From Crocinitomicaceae bacterium (GTDB lineage: Bacteria; Bacteroidota; Bacteroidia; Flavobacteriales_D; Crocinitomicaceae): a stretch of 8,951 nt of DNA. Below, in pieces: positions 1 through 6,732 of the stretch (positions within the stretch are counted from its first letter, which is position 1; each line of letters opens with the position of its first letter). A program made the position numbers and the translations under genes. The DNA lies in the NCBI GenBank assembly GCA_030830385.1, contig JAURNA010000001.1:1-8951 (forward strand), in the 5' to 3' direction. The notes under the pieces are model-generated. The model was given only the letters and a program-made list of their open reading frames with translations, made no database searches and was not told where the DNA came from.

Positions 1-2412
1 GAAGACAATCCGAAATGGCCAGCATTCGGAGGTCAGAAAACCGCTGGTTATGAAATGCAAGTTGCAGAAGTTGGCTTTGCCATTGCCAGTGATCACCTCT
101 TGCTGAACGAAGGAGACAGAAAGATTACGATCACCGTGACTTTCGACGATACCATTCAAGAAGACATCAGTAAAGACACAGTCGGTTGGAACATTCAATT
201 CTCTGGTAAAGAAGAGTGGATAGAAGTAGAACCAACGAGCGTAACCCGAAGCCTCAGTGATACGCTTGTGATTGTTGTTGATCTCGGCGAAGACAAAGAT
301 CCGATCATCGCATACGACGAAGAAACCTATGGTGAGCGTTTCCATGTAAAGGTTCCTGTAATGAAGTGCATGGTCAGCCAGAAAGACGCTGCCAATTTGT
401 ACACGCGTTTGACCGAGGTAACCGTATCCGAAATATCCATCGGTCTGGAGGTCGAAGGAATACAGCAACTCGTTGTACAAAACGAAAACGGTCCTCAGGA
501 TGTATCAAAACCTTTCCTTCCCTTTGCTTCGCGTCCGGTAATTGGCTCGCAATTTTACATCGGAAGTCGTGAGGTGTTCGCCAAACCGCTCACCAGCGTC
601 GATCTCAACATTGAGTGGATGGACCTGCCGGATGACATCAGCGAATATTACGATCAATACCCGGGAATTTCACCCGATCTGAACGATTTTAAAACCACCG
701 TAACAGCATTAAAGGGCCGAAGTTGGACAACGCTAACATCAAACACAGAACTACTGTCGAACATCAGCCTTTCCGGTTTGAATACTACGTTCGTGTCGCT
801 GGAGCCACTTGCTGAATTCAAAGCATTTACCAACGAATCACAATCCGGGTTCATCCGACTGGAACTCACAGCTCCAAACGACTCTTCGGGCTTAAAGGCT
901 TTCGGACACGGTCAGTACCAAAATGTCCTGGTCGCATCGTCCATTGAGCAAGCAAGAGCAGGAGAAACAGGTTCGGTAGTCTTGCCAAATGAACCGTACA
1001 CACCGAAAATTCAGTCCTTGAAGCTCGATTACGAAGCCACTCTCGATCTGGATTTCACGGAAAGCAACGAGCATTCGACCATTTTCCATGTAGGTCCGTT
1101 TGGGGTTCGTGAAATTTCGGATGCCGACACCGACACACTGGTTCCCGACTATACACACCAGGGAAACTTCTACATCGGACTGGATAAACTACAGGCTCCC
1201 CAAAACCTATCCTTGTTGTTGCAAGTGGCCGAAGGAAGTTCCAATCCGGATTTCTTACCGGAAGATATCCAGTGGTCGTACCTCGCAGGCAATCAATGGA
1301 CCGATTTCAAAGACGAGCAGATTCTTGGTGATTCCTCCGAAGGAATGATTACATCGGGGATTCTTCAATTGGATGTTCCCAAAGAAATCACCGATGCGAA
1401 TTCCTGGCTGACGGCCGATTATTTCTGGCTGCGCGGAACCATCACGGAAAATGCCGACTCGGTTTGTGAACTGATCGATGTGCACACGCAAGCAGTCACA
1501 GCTAAGTTTGAAAACAACGACAACGACCTCTCTCATTTAGAAGACGCACTTCCGGCAGAGACCGTTGCCAAGTTGCGCGAAAGCGATGCTAAAGTTCGAA
1601 AAGTGAGCCAGCCATATGCCTCTTTTGGTGGCAGGCTACCTGAGAAAGAAGCCAATTACTACCGTCGCGTAGCAGAGCGCCTTCGCCACAAGAATCGACC
1701 CATTACAATCTGGGATTACGAGCGAATCGTACTTGAAGAATATCCTTCTGTGTACAAGGTGAAATGCCTGAATCATACCCGGATGACAGAGCCGTATTCC
1801 GAGAAAGCTCCCGGCCATGTTGCGCTCATCGTGATTTCCAACTTACGCAATCAAAACGCCGTAGATGAGCTTCAACCTACCACGAGCATAGCTACACTGG
1901 AATCGATCAAGGACTTCCTTTCGAAGAAAAACTGTCCATTTGCAACGCTCCATGTTTGCAATCCCGATTTTGAAGAAATTCAAGTGGATTTCAACGTAAA
2001 ATTCCGCGAAGGATACGACAAAGGATACTACAAATCGAAGCTTCAGGATGACATCAAGGAATTCTTGTCTCCCTGGGCGTATCATGAAGGGGTGGATATC
2101 TCCTTCAACGGAGTGGTCCACAAATCCAAAATCATTGATTTCATCGAGGAACGGGAATACGTCGATTACCTGACCTGTTTCAAAATGTACCACATCATCG
2201 ACGAGGACGTATCCAACCTTGTCGATGTGAATGAAATTCAACCGACAAAATCCAGTGCATTGCTGGTCTCTGCGAAAGAGCATACCATTGATATTGACAA
2301 ATTACTAACCGACGACTGCAGTTGTGAGGGCGACGATTCCGGGAATACGGCCATTACCGACGGAATCGGAACCATGACGATCAACGTAGACTTCATTGTA
2401 AATAAACCGTAA
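1..2412 (+). CDS. Baseplate J-like wedge protein of a contractile injection system (Afp11-like), 5' partial
   Basis: The frame is open from base 1, so the 803 visible residues lack the true N-terminus; the first ATG (base 55) is internal. Residue numbers count from base 1. The left part is beta-rich and resembles the sandwich regions of Afp11-type proteins (around 24-125, with 'VGFAIAS' and 'LLLNEGDRKITI'). It is followed by 'KPFLPFASRPVIGSQFYIGS' (170-189), a second conserved block 'GNFYIGLDKLQAPQNLSLLL' (388-407), and the clearest family signature 'RRVAERLRHKNRPITIWDYE' (555-574) leading into a baseplate-J C-terminal region (about 575-730). In this family such proteins form the wedge ring linking the spike hub to the sheath; this role is inferred from family membership. 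Near the end is an acidic Cys-x-Cys-Glu-Gly motif (Cys773, Cys775). No signal peptide or membrane segment is visible in this portion, as expected for a cytoplasmically assembled particle. The fibre gene starts 3 bases after the TAA. The family call is firm; Afp11 versus Afp12 orthology is less so. Confidence 0.86.
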   Translation, partial: EDNPKWPAFGGQKTAGYEMQVAEVGFAIASDHLLLNEGDRKITITVTFDDTIQEDISKDTVGWNIQFSGKEEWIEVEPTSVTRSLSDTLVIVVDLGEDKDPIIAYDEETYGERFHVKVPVMKCMVSQKDAANLYTRLTEVTVSEISIGLEVEGIQQLVVQNENGPQDVSKPFLPFASRPVIGSQFYIGSREVFAKPLTSVDLNIEWMDLPDDISEYYDQYPGISPDLNDFKTTVTALKGRSWTTLTSNTELLSNISLSGLNTTFVSLEPLAEFKAFTNESQSGFIRLELTAPNDSSGLKAFGHGQYQNVLVASSIEQARAGETGSVVLPNEPYTPKIQSLKLDYEATLDLDFTESNEHSTIFHVGPFGVREISDADTDTLVPDYTHQGNFYIGLDKLQAPQNLSLLLQVAEGSSNPDFLPEDIQWSYLAGNQWTDFKDEQILGDSSEGMITSGILQLDVPKEITDANSWLTADYFWLRGTITENADSVCELIDVHTQAVTAKFENNDNDLSHLEDALPAETVAKLRESDAKVRKVSQPYASFGGRLPEKEANYYRRVAERLRHKNRPITIWDYERIVLEEYPSVYKVKCLNHTRMTEPYSEKAPGHVALIVISNLRNQNAVDELQPTTSIATLESIKDFLSKKNCPFATLHVCNPDFEEIQVDFNVKFREGYDKGYYKSKLQDDIKEFLSPWAYHEGVDISFNGVVHKSKIIDFIEEREYVDYLTCFKMYHIIDEDVSNLVDVNEIQPTKSSALLVSAKEHTIDIDKLLTDDCSCEGDDSGNTAITDGIGTMTINVDFIVNKP

Positions 2413-2418
2413 GACATG
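2410..2418 (+). promoter_or_regulatory. In-frame stop-codon-start junction between baseplate and fibre genes
   Basis: TAA, one GAC codon, then ATG, all in one frame. No Shine-Dalgarno is evident in the A-rich stretch before it. The arrangement favours re-initiation after termination, which would tie fibre output to baseplate output. Confidence 0.55.
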
Positions 2419-3684
2419 GCAAAAGAGAATAGAAACAACCTCAAAAATCGATTCAAGAACGGCATGAAGCCGGATGAAAATGATTTTGGAACACTGATCG
2501 ATTCGATGTTGAATTTCAACTCCGATGACGTCACGGTTAAGAACGGAAATGTAGGAATCAAAACGACAGATCCAAAGGGAACCTTGCACGTGTACGATGC
2601 AGGCACGGGAGATCCTACGAATCCCACGGGTAAATCCGGTACACTCGTTATCGGAAACGTGGATGGAAGAAATCTATCCATGGACAACAATGAAATCCTG
2701 GCAAGAAACGGAACGAACTCAAGCGATTTGCACCTTCAGAGAGACGGTGGAGATATCAAGTTCTTCGACGGATTATCAGGAAGTCGCATAGTGATCAAAG
2801 ACACCGGAAAAATGGGTGTGGGCACCGCAGACCCCAAAGCGTACTTACACTTGAATAAAACAGCCGATACAGTAGAGGAAGGATCGCAGGAAGGAACCTT
2901 GATGATCGGAGCAGCGAATGGTCAGAATCTATCGTTCGACAACAACGAAATCATGTCCCGAAATGGGAATGTTGCTTCTAATTTGCACCTGCAGGTAAAC
3001 GGCGGAGCCATTGTCATTCACGACAAGGCTGCATCAGCAGAGGAGAAAATCAAAATTACCGATGACGGTAAGATTGGTATCGGAACCCTCAACCCAGCCG
3101 GAAATCTCCACATTGGAATTGACGGTGATAAGGTGGTTGATAATGCGAACGGAGGATTGTTGATTCTTGGACAGACAAGCAAGGCGCACATGTCCTTCGA
3201 TAGCAACGAAATTCAGACCAAATCCAACTCGAATACGGCAAGTCCACTCTACATAAACCAAAGCGGTGGTAAGGTCGTGATCGGCAGAGACGGGAACTTC
3301 TCGCAAGTCGATATTCATGGAAACATTTCGGTTGACGGCCAAATCTGGCATCATGGATCGACAAACGTTTCCGACATGGCTTTGAAACGAGACATCAATC
3401 CACTTCAAGCCGGGCTTGATGAATTGAGAAAACTGAACCCGGTGAGCTTCCGCTGGAAGGACAAAAACCTTGACAAAGGTGATCCGATTTTCGGATTCGT
3501 TGCACAGGAAGTGCAGAAGGTATTCGGAAGTCTGGTGCACAAGAACGAGGAAAATGGCAACCTGGGAATTTCCACAACGGAGCTCGTTCCGGTGTTGGTC
3601 CGATCCGTTCAGGAACAGCAGCATTACATCGAAAAACTGGAAAGTCGATTGGAAGCATTGGAAAAAAAGATGGATAAAAAGTAG
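2416..3684 (+). CDS. Short tail fibre with 87-residue repeats and C-terminal S74 self-cleaving chaperone domain
   Basis: A 422-residue protein in three parts. Residues 1-40 are a basic/acidic start with 'KPDENDFGTLIDSMLN' (18-33), a segment type common at the N-terminus of Bacteroidota fibre-like proteins and probably the particle-attachment end (inference). Residues 46-285 are three repeats rich in Gly, Asn and Asp with the 'GIGTxxP...LH' signature of trimeric beta-helical fibres. Residues 319-422 are an S74 / endosialidase-type intramolecular chaperone: 'SDMALKRDINPL' starts it, 'PVSFRWKD' and 'IFGFVAQEVQKVF' follow, and 'ELVPVLVRSVQEQQ' leads into a terminal coiled coil (about 398-421). 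Ser319 and Lys324 match the Ser/Lys dyad that, in known members, cuts the chaperone off after trimer folding. There is no signal peptide. The ATG lies 3 bases after the upstream TAA with no clear Shine-Dalgarno, which suggests translational coupling. The context points to the receptor-binding fibre of the injection system; the target is unknown. Confidence 0.87.
   Translation: MAKENRNNLKNRFKNGMKPDENDFGTLIDSMLNFNSDDVTVKNGNVGIKTTDPKGTLHVYDAGTGDPTNPTGKSGTLVIGNVDGRNLSMDNNEILARNGTNSSDLHLQRDGGDIKFFDGLSGSRIVIKDTGKMGVGTADPKAYLHLNKTADTVEEGSQEGTLMIGAANGQNLSFDNNEIMSRNGNVASNLHLQVNGGAIVIHDKAASAEEKIKITDDGKIGIGTLNPAGNLHIGIDGDKVVDNANGGLLILGQTSKAHMSFDSNEIQTKSNSNTASPLYINQSGGKVVIGRDGNFSQVDIHGNISVDGQIWHHGSTNVSDMALKRDINPLQAGLDELRKLNPVSFRWKDKNLDKGDPIFGFVAQEVQKVFGSLVHKNEENGNLGISTTELVPVLVRSVQEQQHYIEKLESRLEALEKKMDKK
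2551..3270 (+). repeat. Degenerate tandem protein repeat in the fibre shaft (261-base period, third copy shortened)
   Basis: Three in-frame copies start at fibre residues 46 ('VGIKTTDP'), 133 ('MGVGTADP') and 220 ('IGIGTLNP'), i.e. bases 2551, 2812 and 3073, giving an exact 87-residue spacing twice. Each copy also carries 'LxxGxxxxxxxSxDxNEI' (for example 'NLSMDNNEI' at 86-94, 'NLSFDNNEI' at 171-179 and 'HMSFDSNEI' at 258-266) and ends in a 'LHLQxxGG' or 'LYINQSGG' strand. The next 'GKVVIG' (from 285) comes about 20 residues early, so copy three is shortened before the chaperone domain. The DNA copies have diverged, so this looks like an old protein-level duplication, not a fresh DNA repeat. 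Confidence 0.75.
3370..3681 (+). other. S74 intramolecular chaperone domain with predicted self-cleavage site
   Basis: Fibre residues 319-422. In the characterised endosialidase and phage fibre chaperones, cleavage occurs at a Ser-Asp junction using that Ser and a Lys five residues on. Here Ser319-Asp320 and Lys324 reproduce this spacing. The typical Arg between them (S-D-x-R-x-K) is replaced by Ala322. Cleavage would leave a mature shaft of about 318-319 residues. That the cut happens here is inferred from the motif, not shown by the sequence. Confidence 0.8.
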
Positions 3685-3690
3685 CACGTG
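3682..3690 (+). promoter_or_regulatory. In-frame stop-codon-start junction between fibre and second baseplate genes (GTG start)
   Basis: TAG, one CAC codon, then GTG, again in one frame. The upstream GGATAAAAAG (3672-3681) is purine-rich but only a weak ribosome-binding candidate. The weak start codon and the coupling would both keep expression below or proportional to that of the fibre (inference). Confidence 0.55.
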
Positions 3691-6600
3691 AGCACACAGG
3701 ACCACATAACGATTACACCCGCTAATTCCGAACAGGACAGCCAGAATTTTAAGGTTCTGAAAGAGGTCGGTATAGATTATCTGCAGAGTGTTGTAGGACA
3801 CATTTGGACCGATTACAATGTGCACGATCCGGGCGTTACCATTCTTGAAGAATTGTGCTACGCGATCACGGATATCACCTATCGTTTGGGATTGGACATT
3901 GAGGACATCCTTGCAATAAACCCGGAAGATAGTTCAGCAACAGACCTCAACAACTTCTTTACGGCTCGTGAGATTTTACCGAATGCACCGGTTACACAGC
4001 CCGATTTTCGGAAATTATTGATCGATATCGATGGCATTCGAAATGCCTGGTTGGAAAAGACAACGAAATCCGAGGTTCGTTTCTATGCGGACATGGACGC
4101 GGGCGAACTCACCTACACAAAAGACGAAAACCAACAAATTCTACTCAATGGACTATACGAAGTTCTGATTGAATTTGATCGTGACGATACCTATGGTGAC
4201 CTCAATGACAACACGCTGGAAACCGAACTGGAAATTACGAGCGGAGATCTTACCGGTCTTATCATAGATATCACCGTTGAGTTTCCGTATTGGAGCGACG
4301 AATGGCCGGCAGGAAAAAGCTGGGATTCTCTCACGGATATCAACGATAGTATCAAGTCGATCATGATTGAGGTGACCGAGCAAGTTGATGGATATGAGGT
4401 TGAGATTACCGTTTCTCCCACGAACGATATATCAGTGCAGGTTTCGAAAACTACGGGTACATCCATCGTAAACAAACCTTCGCTGGCGAATCAGGTAAAG
4501 ACGGCAATTGAAGACCTCTTCGATACCACCGGCGCAGGTGCCAATAACATTTTGGTCACGCAACAGGAAAAAGTGGCTACGACACTTGAAGTTGTTGAGA
4601 GGGCCAAGGCCGTGCTACACGCCAATCGCGATTTGTGCGAAGATTTTGTACGATTCATCGCTCCAAAAGTGGAAGAAATATTCCTCTGTACAGATATCGA
4701 ATTAGAACCAGATGCAGACCCGGAGGAAGTGTTAACTGAGATTTATTATCAGGTGGGAAACCACCTCGCACCTCGGGTAAATTTCTACACGTTCGCACAA
4801 ATGCTCGAAAAAGGATGGACGACCGAGGAAATCTTCGAAGGACCACGATTGGATCACGGATTCATCGACAACCATGAGTTGGAGAAAAGTGAACGACTGA
4901 AAAGCATTCACGTTTCCGACCTGATCAACATCATCATGGACATCAAGGGCGTAGTTGCCGTGAAGAAAATGGAAATTGCCAACATTGCGCTTGGAGATTC
5001 TACCATTCTTTCAAAAAGTGCTCATTGGTGCCTGGATTTGGCCTGGGAGAAGAACTTCGTGCCAAGACTGAGTCCTGAACGTTCAAAAGTGAGGTTCTTC
5101 AAACGAGGAATTCCATTCGTTGCCGATGAGGAAGAAGTAGAAGATCTTCTCGAAGCTAAATTGGCCGAAGAAGAACAACTGTGGAGTGGTACCTGGCAGG
5201 AAGATTTAACTCCGCCAAAAGGAAATTATTACCGCCTCGAAGACTACTCAAGCATTCAACTTGATTTTCCTGAGAATTATGGAATCGGCGATGTTGGATT
5301 GCCGGCAAATGCTTCCGATAAACGCATTGCTCAGGCCAAACAACTCAAAGGATACCTGCTTTTCTTCGATCAGATATTGGCTAATTATTGTTCTCAGCTC
5401 GCCCATGTTCGACACTTATTCTCCATGAATGGAGACATTGAGCGGACGTATTTTAACCAACCGCTTTACGATATCCCGAACGTTGCAACGTTGTACAGAG
5501 AGTTCATTGAGGAAGTTGAGTTGACGCGAAATCCGGGAGACGATAACGAATCGGACATCAACACGGCGTGGGAGACGTTCTCAGATCGCGAAGATGCAAA
5601 CTCCAATGACCATGAGGATGCATTGAACCAGATCACGGAGGACATCGAAACGTTCTACCGAAGAAGAAATGCATTCTTGGATCACCTGCTGGCTCGTTTT
5701 TGCGAACAGTTTGCCGATTACGCCATGCTTGCCTATTCGCTGGAGGGAAAGAAGAATGAGCAGGAACAAATCGATGATAAAGTCGCATTTCTCAGCGAAT
5801 ATCCAGAGATCAGCTACGGACGTGGATTAGGATTCAATTATCTGCAATCAGGATGGGAATCGTCGAATGTTTCCGGCTTCCAGAAAAGGGTTTCACGCCT
5901 GCTGGGAATCGATAATTACAACCGAAGAAATCTTGCCTGTCCGCCTGTTGAGTCGTATTTCACGAAAACAAAAATATCTGGAAAATGGGTGTTCCGAATG
6001 CGGAACTTATCGGGAGATACAATGCTTCGAAGCATCAAGTTTGGCTCGCTTGCGGCACGAAACAGTGCGTACGATTGGCTGCTCGAAAACGTATCGTCAA
6101 TGGATCAGTTCGAGCTTACGGACGATGGATTTGAATTGTACGACGACAGCGATACATTAATTGCTTCGAGCATCACCTTTCCGGATCCGGATGAACGCGA
6201 TGCAGCACTGGAAGAAGTGGTCAATATCCTGAAAGGAGAATGCAGCGGAGAAGGATTCTATCTGTTGGAACACATTCTCGTTCGACCACGATCCAAGGAC
6301 GACGATTTTCTGCCCGTCAATTTCTCGGAAGATTGTTTCTGCGAAGGAAATGAAGACCCGTATTCATTCCGCGCAACCTGCATTATGCCATACTGGACAG
6401 GTCGCTTTACGAACATGGATTTCAGACGATTCGTGGAGCAAACCCTTCGTGAGGAATGCCCGGCACATGTATTCCTGAAAATTTGTTGGGTGAATCCTGA
6501 ACAAATGACCGAATTTCAAAAGGCCTACAAAGAATGGCTCGGGGAAATGCAAAACTGCCCGCCAAAGCAGAACCAGTTAACATGGAAACAAAACAAATTG

Positions 6601-6732
6601 ATAGAGGTTCTCAGGAAATTGAGAAATGTCTATCCCGTATCATACTTGTACGATTGCCAGGAGTCCGACAAGAGTGCCATGACACTTGGACAATCAATTT
6701 TAGGAACATTTATACCGAAAGAAGATGAGTAA
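3688..6732 (+). CDS. Second baseplate J/gp6-like wedge protein (Afp12-like), GTG start
   Basis: A 1014-residue protein. The GTG at 3688 is the only sensible start: the fibre stop TAG is two codons upstream in the same frame, and the conserved N-terminal block follows with no Met before it. Blocks in order: 'YNVHDPGVTILEELCYAIT' (43-61), the hallmark of gp6/Afp12-type baseplate proteins; 'DFRKLLIDIDGIRNAWL' (106-122); a beta-rich stretch (about 150-300); 'NRDLCEDFVRFIAP' (313-326) followed by a J-like segment with 'EGPRLDHGF' and 'SDLINIIMDIKGVVAV'; 'LKGYLLFFDQILANY' (553-567); 'RRNAFLDHLLARFCEQF' (659-675); 'EGFYLLEHILVRPR' (855-868); 'DPYSFR' (890-895); and 'PAHVFLKICWV' (925-935). No signal peptide or membrane segment is seen. 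Known relatives pair with Afp11 to build the wedge around the hub; that assignment is by family. It overlaps the next gene by 8 bases. A Cys-Phe-Cys-Glu-Gly motif (883-887) echoes the upstream J-like protein. Confidence 0.87.
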   Translation: MSTQDHITITPANSEQDSQNFKVLKEVGIDYLQSVVGHIWTDYNVHDPGVTILEELCYAITDITYRLGLDIEDILAINPEDSSATDLNNFFTAREILPNAPVTQPDFRKLLIDIDGIRNAWLEKTTKSEVRFYADMDAGELTYTKDENQQILLNGLYEVLIEFDRDDTYGDLNDNTLETELEITSGDLTGLIIDITVEFPYWSDEWPAGKSWDSLTDINDSIKSIMIEVTEQVDGYEVEITVSPTNDISVQVSKTTGTSIVNKPSLANQVKTAIEDLFDTTGAGANNILVTQQEKVATTLEVVERAKAVLHANRDLCEDFVRFIAPKVEEIFLCTDIELEPDADPEEVLTEIYYQVGNHLAPRVNFYTFAQMLEKGWTTEEIFEGPRLDHGFIDNHELEKSERLKSIHVSDLINIIMDIKGVVAVKKMEIANIALGDSTILSKSAHWCLDLAWEKNFVPRLSPERSKVRFFKRGIPFVADEEEVEDLLEAKLAEEEQLWSGTWQEDLTPPKGNYYRLEDYSSIQLDFPENYGIGDVGLPANASDKRIAQAKQLKGYLLFFDQILANYCSQLAHVRHLFSMNGDIERTYFNQPLYDIPNVATLYREFIEEVELTRNPGDDNESDINTAWETFSDREDANSNDHEDALNQITEDIETFYRRRNAFLDHLLARFCEQFADYAMLAYSLEGKKNEQEQIDDKVAFLSEYPEISYGRGLGFNYLQSGWESSNVSGFQKRVSRLLGIDNYNRRNLACPPVESYFTKTKISGKWVFRMRNLSGDTMLRSIKFGSLAARNSAYDWLLENVSSMDQFELTDDGFELYDDSDTLIASSITFPDPDERDAALEEVVNILKGECSGEGFYLLEHILVRPRSKDDDFLPVNFSEDCFCEGNEDPYSFRATCIMPYWTGRFTNMDFRRFVEQTLREECPAHVFLKICWVNPEQMTEFQKAYKEWLGEMQNCPPKQNQLTWKQNKLIEVLRKLRNVYPVSYLYDCQESDKSAMTLGQSILGTFIPKEDE
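5983..6234 (+). other. Possible tandem YegP/DUF1508-like beta-beta-alpha repeats inside the second baseplate protein
   Basis: Two adjacent segments follow the same pattern: aromatic strand, turn, 'L.S' strand, then a helix. The first is residues 766-811, with 'KWVFRMRNLSGDTMLRSIKF' (766-785) then 'SAYDWLLENV'. The second is about 812-849, with 'GFELYDDSDTLIASSITF' (814-831) then 'ERDAALEEVVNIL'. This is the layout of YegP/DUF1508 domains. The match is from pattern only and is tentative; these could simply be family-specific baseplate strands. Confidence 0.35.
6725..6732 (+). promoter_or_regulatory. Overlapping stop/start (ATGAGTAA) coupling the second baseplate gene to the next gene
   Basis: The ATG of the downstream gene (6725-6727) precedes the TAA of the upstream gene (6730-6732) in a different frame. 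The purine-rich GAAAGAAG at 6717-6724 abuts the ATG directly, too close to act as a standard Shine-Dalgarno, and the nearest AGGA (6702-6705) is about 20 bases upstream. Re-initiation by the terminating ribosome is therefore the likely way this gene is translated (inference). Confidence 0.65.

Noticed and set aside
55..57. ATG at base 55 as the start of the first gene
   Set aside because: The same frame is open back to base 1 and encodes plausible sequence upstream. Relatives of this baseplate protein extend further N-terminally, so this Met is internal and the gene is cut by the window edge.
3662..3668. Run of seven A near the end of the fibre gene as a programmed frameshift site
   Set aside because: The fibre and the following gene are already in the same frame, so a slip would move the ribosome out of the next gene. 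The run codes for ordinary Lys residues in the terminal coiled coil.
3034..3825. A 263-codon open frame on the - strand
   Set aside because: It lies antisense across the fibre repeats, the S74 domain and the start of the second baseplate gene, all with clear protein-family signatures on the + strand. Its translation shows no recognisable motif, so it is a shadow frame.
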